Below the pieces are notes generated by a model. That model saw only the letters and a list, made by a program, of their open reading frames with translations, did not search any database and was not told the DNA's origin. Positions 28,567 to 30,875 of a DNA stretch of 30,875 bases are shown piece by piece (the first letter of the stretch is position 1; each line of letters starts with the position of its first letter). Position numbers and translations under genes: made by a program. The stretch comes from a virus: IMG/VR virus record IMGVR_UViG_3300032315_000352, positions 1-30,875 of that record. One strand, written 5' to 3'.

Positions 28567-29351
28567 GCGGCACTCGTGACTTCAGCAGCGCACTTTTCAC
28601 ACGCATAGGCTGGATAGTAGGGATGCCGGGCACACTCATCGGGTGACATGACACCGGACACCGTCGGCTTAGAAAAATCTGGGATCTTCGACGCGTATTG
28701 ATTTCTGATCCACGAACGCCAAGTGGCATCCCAGTCGCGTTTCACCGCCTTAGCACCCGCAACCGATTGCCAGTAATCGTGAAAGGCCTCCAGTTGCTCC
28801 GCAATATTCAGGTCAGGCCGTTTTGAAACTGCCCATGCCTTCATCTCAATCGAAGGCATCCAATCAATGGGGAGGCGGGAGCCGCGTTTAGCGGCGACCT
28901 CTACTACTTCGTAAGAAGTAGTGGTCGGGTCGGGTCGGGTCGGGGCTATCGGTTTGCCATCGGCAGTGTCATGGCTAACGGATGGCAACTTGCTATCCGT
29001 TTTGCCATCGTTTTGCCATCGACTTGCCGCACCTTTGCTACCGGCTTGGCTACGAGCGGCAGACACGGCGGCCCGCTTCTCTTTAGTCGCAGACGCAGGC
29101 GGTTGGTATTCGGCCCAATCGTGAAACCACCACGAGCCGTCAATCAGATTCCAAAGACCGGCAGCCACGAGCTCGTCAGCGTGGTTTGACTCGGCACCCA
29201 TAAGCCGCAAAATTGACGGCTTCACTTCACCGTCAGTGAGGTGACCAGCGCAGTAAGATCCCGCGCGAACCCACAGCGCAAGCGCATCGACGGAAAGGTC
29301 GAGAACTTTAGGGTGCGACCAGAAGCCGTCGTCAACTTTAAACCACGGCAT
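28563..29351 (-). CDS. DnaD-like replication initiation protein
   Basis: This 262-residue protein starts MPWFKVDDGFWSHPKVLDLS with ALWVRAGSYCAGHLTDGEV, a winged-helix replisome-organiser signature of actinophages, then a variable linker and a C-terminal AFHDYWQSVAGAKAVKRDW that resembles the DnaD/DnaT-like helicase-loader tail. It likely opens the origin and recruits the host helicase. ATG 29351 follows GGTGAT; GTG 29360 is an alternative. No origin could be seen nearby, though one may lie inside the gene. Confidence 0.82.
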   Translation of the reverse strand: MPWFKVDDGFWSHPKVLDLSVDALALWVRAGSYCAGHLTDGEVKPSILRLMGAESNHADELVAAGLWNLIDGSWWFHDWAEYQPPASATKEKRAAVSAARSQAGSKGAASRWQNDGKTDSKLPSVSHDTADGKPIAPTRPDPTTTSYEVVEVAAKRGSRLPIDWMPSIEMKAWAVSKRPDLNIAEQLEAFHDYWQSVAGAKAVKRDWDATWRSWIRNQYASKIPDFSKPTVSGVMSPDECARHPYYPAYACEKCAAEVTSAA

Positions 29352-29553
29352 TTTTATCACCGATGTTCTGCAACTGACTAGCCACCCAAAAAAGCATTCG
29401 TTTTGCTTCAGCTTCGCTCATCGCGTCAATAGTGCGGATGAAGTTAGCTCTGCCATCCTCGGAAATCATGTATTCCGCGGCGACAGACTCCATGGTCATA
29501 AAACCGACCCAATCGGGCGCGCCGGTATACATCAGCCAATCGGGTAAGATCAT
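29338..29553 (-). CDS. Small hypothetical protein (71 aa)
   Basis: GGAG lies 8 nt before ATG 29553. The product has DWVGFMTMESVAAEYMISED and DAMSEAEAKRMLFWVASQLQ, probably helical and possibly a replication accessory. An in-frame ATG at 29628 would add a Pro-rich N-terminus (PPHPFWRSEG) but has a poorer ribosome site. It overlaps the DnaD-like gene by 14 nt. Confidence 0.72.
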   Translation of the reverse strand: MILPDWLMYTGAPDWVGFMTMESVAAEYMISEDGRANFIRTIDAMSEAEAKRMLFWVASQLQNIGDKNAVV

Positions 29554-29690
29554 TTCAGTTGCTCCAATTGCTCTAGAAGGTGGTGGAGTGGCTACGCCCT
29601 CGCTCCGCCAAAACGGATGCGGGGGCATTCTCTTGCTTGCAAGTCTACTGCACGATGTACTGCACAACGCTTGAAACGGTGTGACGCGGC
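29554..29690 (-). promoter_or_regulatory. Non-coding gap with paired direct repeats
   Basis: In this 137-bp gap TACTGCAC occurs at 29646-29653 and 29658-29665 (12-bp period). On the minus strand a TAGACT hexamer lies beside it, a possible -10. This could be a promoter with a repressor site ahead of the replication genes. No gene is evident apart from a possible N-terminal extension of the next one. Confidence 0.4.
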
Positions 29691-30023
29691 CTACTGTGCG
29701 TCTGTAACGCCCCCAAAGTCGTCTAACCGCACCCAGCCAGCCCAAGCCAACCAAACACGCTCCAACGACGGATTAGCGTGCGAGCTGATCTTCACCCCAC
29801 GCCTCCGAGCCTCCGCAGCCCACTCATGATTTGACTCGATCAGCCCGTTGATATGCGAATCAAGAAGAATCAGGTTCGACAGACGGTTCAGTGACGGCCT
29901 GCCGCCATGACCTCGGTTCGCTCGATGATGCGGCACGAGCCGGTCGGATTCCATGCCAGTCCACGCGCAACGATTCCCGTCACGATCAAAAACCTTCCGC
30001 ACCAACAGCTTCGACGTGCTCAT
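29691..30023 (-). CDS. HNH endonuclease
   Basis: This 110-residue protein has VFDRDGNRCAWTGM, then LVPHHRANRGHGGRPSLNRL and NLILLDSHINGLIESNHEWA, a compact HNH nuclease. ATG 30023 has AAGG upstream and overlaps the zinc-binding gene stop as ATGA. Similar HNH proteins are scattered in actinophage early regions and may be homing genes or junction nucleases. Confidence 0.88.
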   Translation of the reverse strand: MSTSKLLVRKVFDRDGNRCAWTGMESDRLVPHHRANRGHGGRPSLNRLSNLILLDSHINGLIESNHEWAAEARRRGVKISSHANPSLERVWLAWAGWVRLDDFGGVTDAQ

Positions 30024-30259
30024 GCAATCGCCTTCCACGAGTAGCCCGGAGGATTTGGCCGGCTACTGCGTCGAGGGTCGTTACATGCCACGCACGGCGG
30101 CTCATGGTCACCCAGAACCAACCAGCCCGCACCGAAACAGAACTCGCACACGTCGCCGTTCAATCGACTGCCCGTACCGATGCAGGATGCGCATCGAACG
30201 TCAAGAACTCGCGCCTCGTGCGCCACAATCTCGTCTTGGAACATCTGCAACATCGTCAC
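30020..30259 (-). CDS. Zinc-binding protein with DnaJ-like CxxCxGxG repeats
   Basis: This 79-residue protein has CASCIGTGSR, CEFCFGAGW and CVAC motifs near residues 22-60, like the zinc-binding repeats of DnaJ-type chaperones. GTG 30259 overlaps the previous stop as GTGA. May bind partner proteins; no J-domain is present, so it is not a full DnaJ. Confidence 0.8.
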   Translation of the reverse strand: MTMLQMFQDEIVAHEARVLDVRCASCIGTGSRLNGDVCEFCFGAGWLVLGDHEPPCVACNDPRRSSRPNPPGYSWKAIA

Positions 30260-30543
30260 GAGCTCACCGCCTTGAGATACCGCGCACGGCGACGAGCTTG
30301 CCCGCGCACCTGCCCGTCGTGCTCGTCAACGGTGTGAGGGATCCCCCAGTGAGAGACGTGGTCGCCTGAATCGGTGCGTCGGTCGCAACGGTCGATCGTC
30401 GCGCACGCATCGCAAACGCATCCGGTGAGGGTGCTGCCTTGGTTGTAGTTCGACTTCGCACCGCACAACCCGCACAGACCCCACTGGCCCACAACTTGCC
30501 AGACGGTTTCCGTGAACTCTTCAAGCTCGAACAGTGCACTCAT
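30256..30543 (-). CDS. Zinc-binding hypothetical protein (95 aa)
   Basis: CGLCGAKS and CVCDACATID form a zinc-ribbon-like site; the tail is basic and Arg-rich (QVRGQARRRARYLKA). ATG 30543 overlaps the multi-HTH stop as ATGA and has GAAGG before it; a longer in-frame start (30606) would overlap that gene extensively. Possibly a nucleic-acid binding adaptor. Confidence 0.75.
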   Translation of the reverse strand: MSALFELEEFTETVWQVVGQWGLCGLCGAKSNYNQGSTLTGCVCDACATIDRCDRRTDSGDHVSHWGIPHTVDEHDGQVRGQARRRARYLKAVSS

Positions 30544-30875
30544 GCGGCCACCTTCTGCCCAGGCTCTAACGGAGTCGCCAAACCAAGCTCGCCACGAATA
30601 CGCCACACAGTCCGATCAGCCACACCCGCCAAAACCGAAATGGCACCATCAGACAAACGCATTTCAACGCCCCGCCTGACCGCCTCACGCAACTCGTCAT
30701 GCGACAACTTCATGGGCACGCCAGCCAAAGCCAACTCCACCGCCACCGGATCAACCGAAACAGCCTCAGCCGTAGGCGGCTCCACATCAGCGTCAATGTC
30801 ATCCCACGCCAACGGAGCAACCCACCCACGCTCACGCGCCAAACGCAACGACCGCTTGTAAGCAATCAAATCCCG
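30540..30875 (-). CDS. Large multi-HTH DNA-binding protein, C-terminal part (gene crosses the circle join)
   Basis: This is the second piece of the gene starting at 717. The frame continues from base 1 into 30752 and ends at 30540. It carries the third HTH-like segment (SDGAISVLAGVADRTVWRIR) before the end at EPGQKVAA. Because bases 30753-30875 repeat 1-123, the true start is ATG 717 in the first copy and not any codon in this copy. The gene ends overlapping the next ATG as ATGA. Confidence 0.85.
   Translation of the reverse strand, partial: RDLIAYKRSLRLARERGWVAPLAWDDIDADVEPPTAEAVSVDPVAVELALAGVPMKLSHDELREAVRRGVEMRLSDGAISVLAGVADRTVWRIRGELGLATPLEPGQKVAA
30753..30875. repeat. Terminal direct repeat (copy 2)
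   Basis: This is the second copy of bases 1-123, identical by direct reading. It falls within the coding frame of the HTH gene and represents the overlap left by a circular assembly. Confidence 0.9.

Overview
The window looks like a complete genome of a small tailed bacteriophage (siphovirus type) of an actinobacterium. The first 123 bases (1-123) recur exactly at the end (30753-30875), so the sequence closes into a circle of about 30,752 bp, and one helix-turn-helix gene crosses the join. An actinobacterial host is suggested by a WhiB-family protein (known only from actinobacteria and their phages), by moderately high GC, by many GTG/TTG starts, and by operon-leading genes that appear to be read from leaderless mRNAs. 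A Microbacteriaceae-like host is only a guess. Every gene I can support lies on the minus strand, so the natural reading direction is from high to low coordinates. I found no tRNA, rRNA, CRISPR array, integrase or DNA polymerase.

Layout in the direction of transcription: (a) 27798-24242: a run of small regulators (ribbon-helix-helix, HTH), a metallophosphoesterase, tiny proteins, a GT-B glycosyltransferase and an HNH nuclease. It ends in a GC-rich hairpin that may be a terminator or part of a packaging site. (b) 24097-17443: HNH protein with repeated zinc ribbons, terminase small and large subunits, a membrane peptide, portal, prohead protease and major capsid protein, closed by a strong terminator (17396-17426). 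(c) 17361-15055: a cassette of two glycosyltransferases and a nucleotidyltransferase between capsid and connector genes. (d) 15037-5940: connector, tail terminator, tail tube, tail assembly chaperone with a -1 slippery site, tape measure, tail tip and fibre proteins, M23 endolysin, two membrane/holin candidates and small Cys-rich proteins, closed by a terminator at 5876-5925. (e) 5823-1, continuing 30875-27851: an excisionase-like HTH gene, small membrane proteins, winged helix, RusA resolvase, YqaJ-type exonuclease, HNH nuclease, annealing-protein candidate, DNA methyltransferase, WhiB, large HTH protein, zinc-binding proteins, HNH nuclease, DnaD-like replication protein and SSB.

Translation is heavily coupled: most neighbouring genes overlap by ATGA, GTGA, TTGA, TGATG or TAATG. 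Using this rule I found about a dozen very short genes. Five genes at operon starts (5823, 15037, 17361, 24097, 27798) have a -10-like hexamer ending exactly 6 nt before the ATG. Four of them have no convincing Shine-Dalgarno sequence at normal spacing; the fifth (5823) has an AGGG that could serve. This points to leaderless transcription as a control layout. The phage seems to recombine its own DNA (exonuclease, annealing protein, resolvase, SSB) and to depend on the host polymerase. Without an integrase it is probably lytic, or has lost lysogeny.
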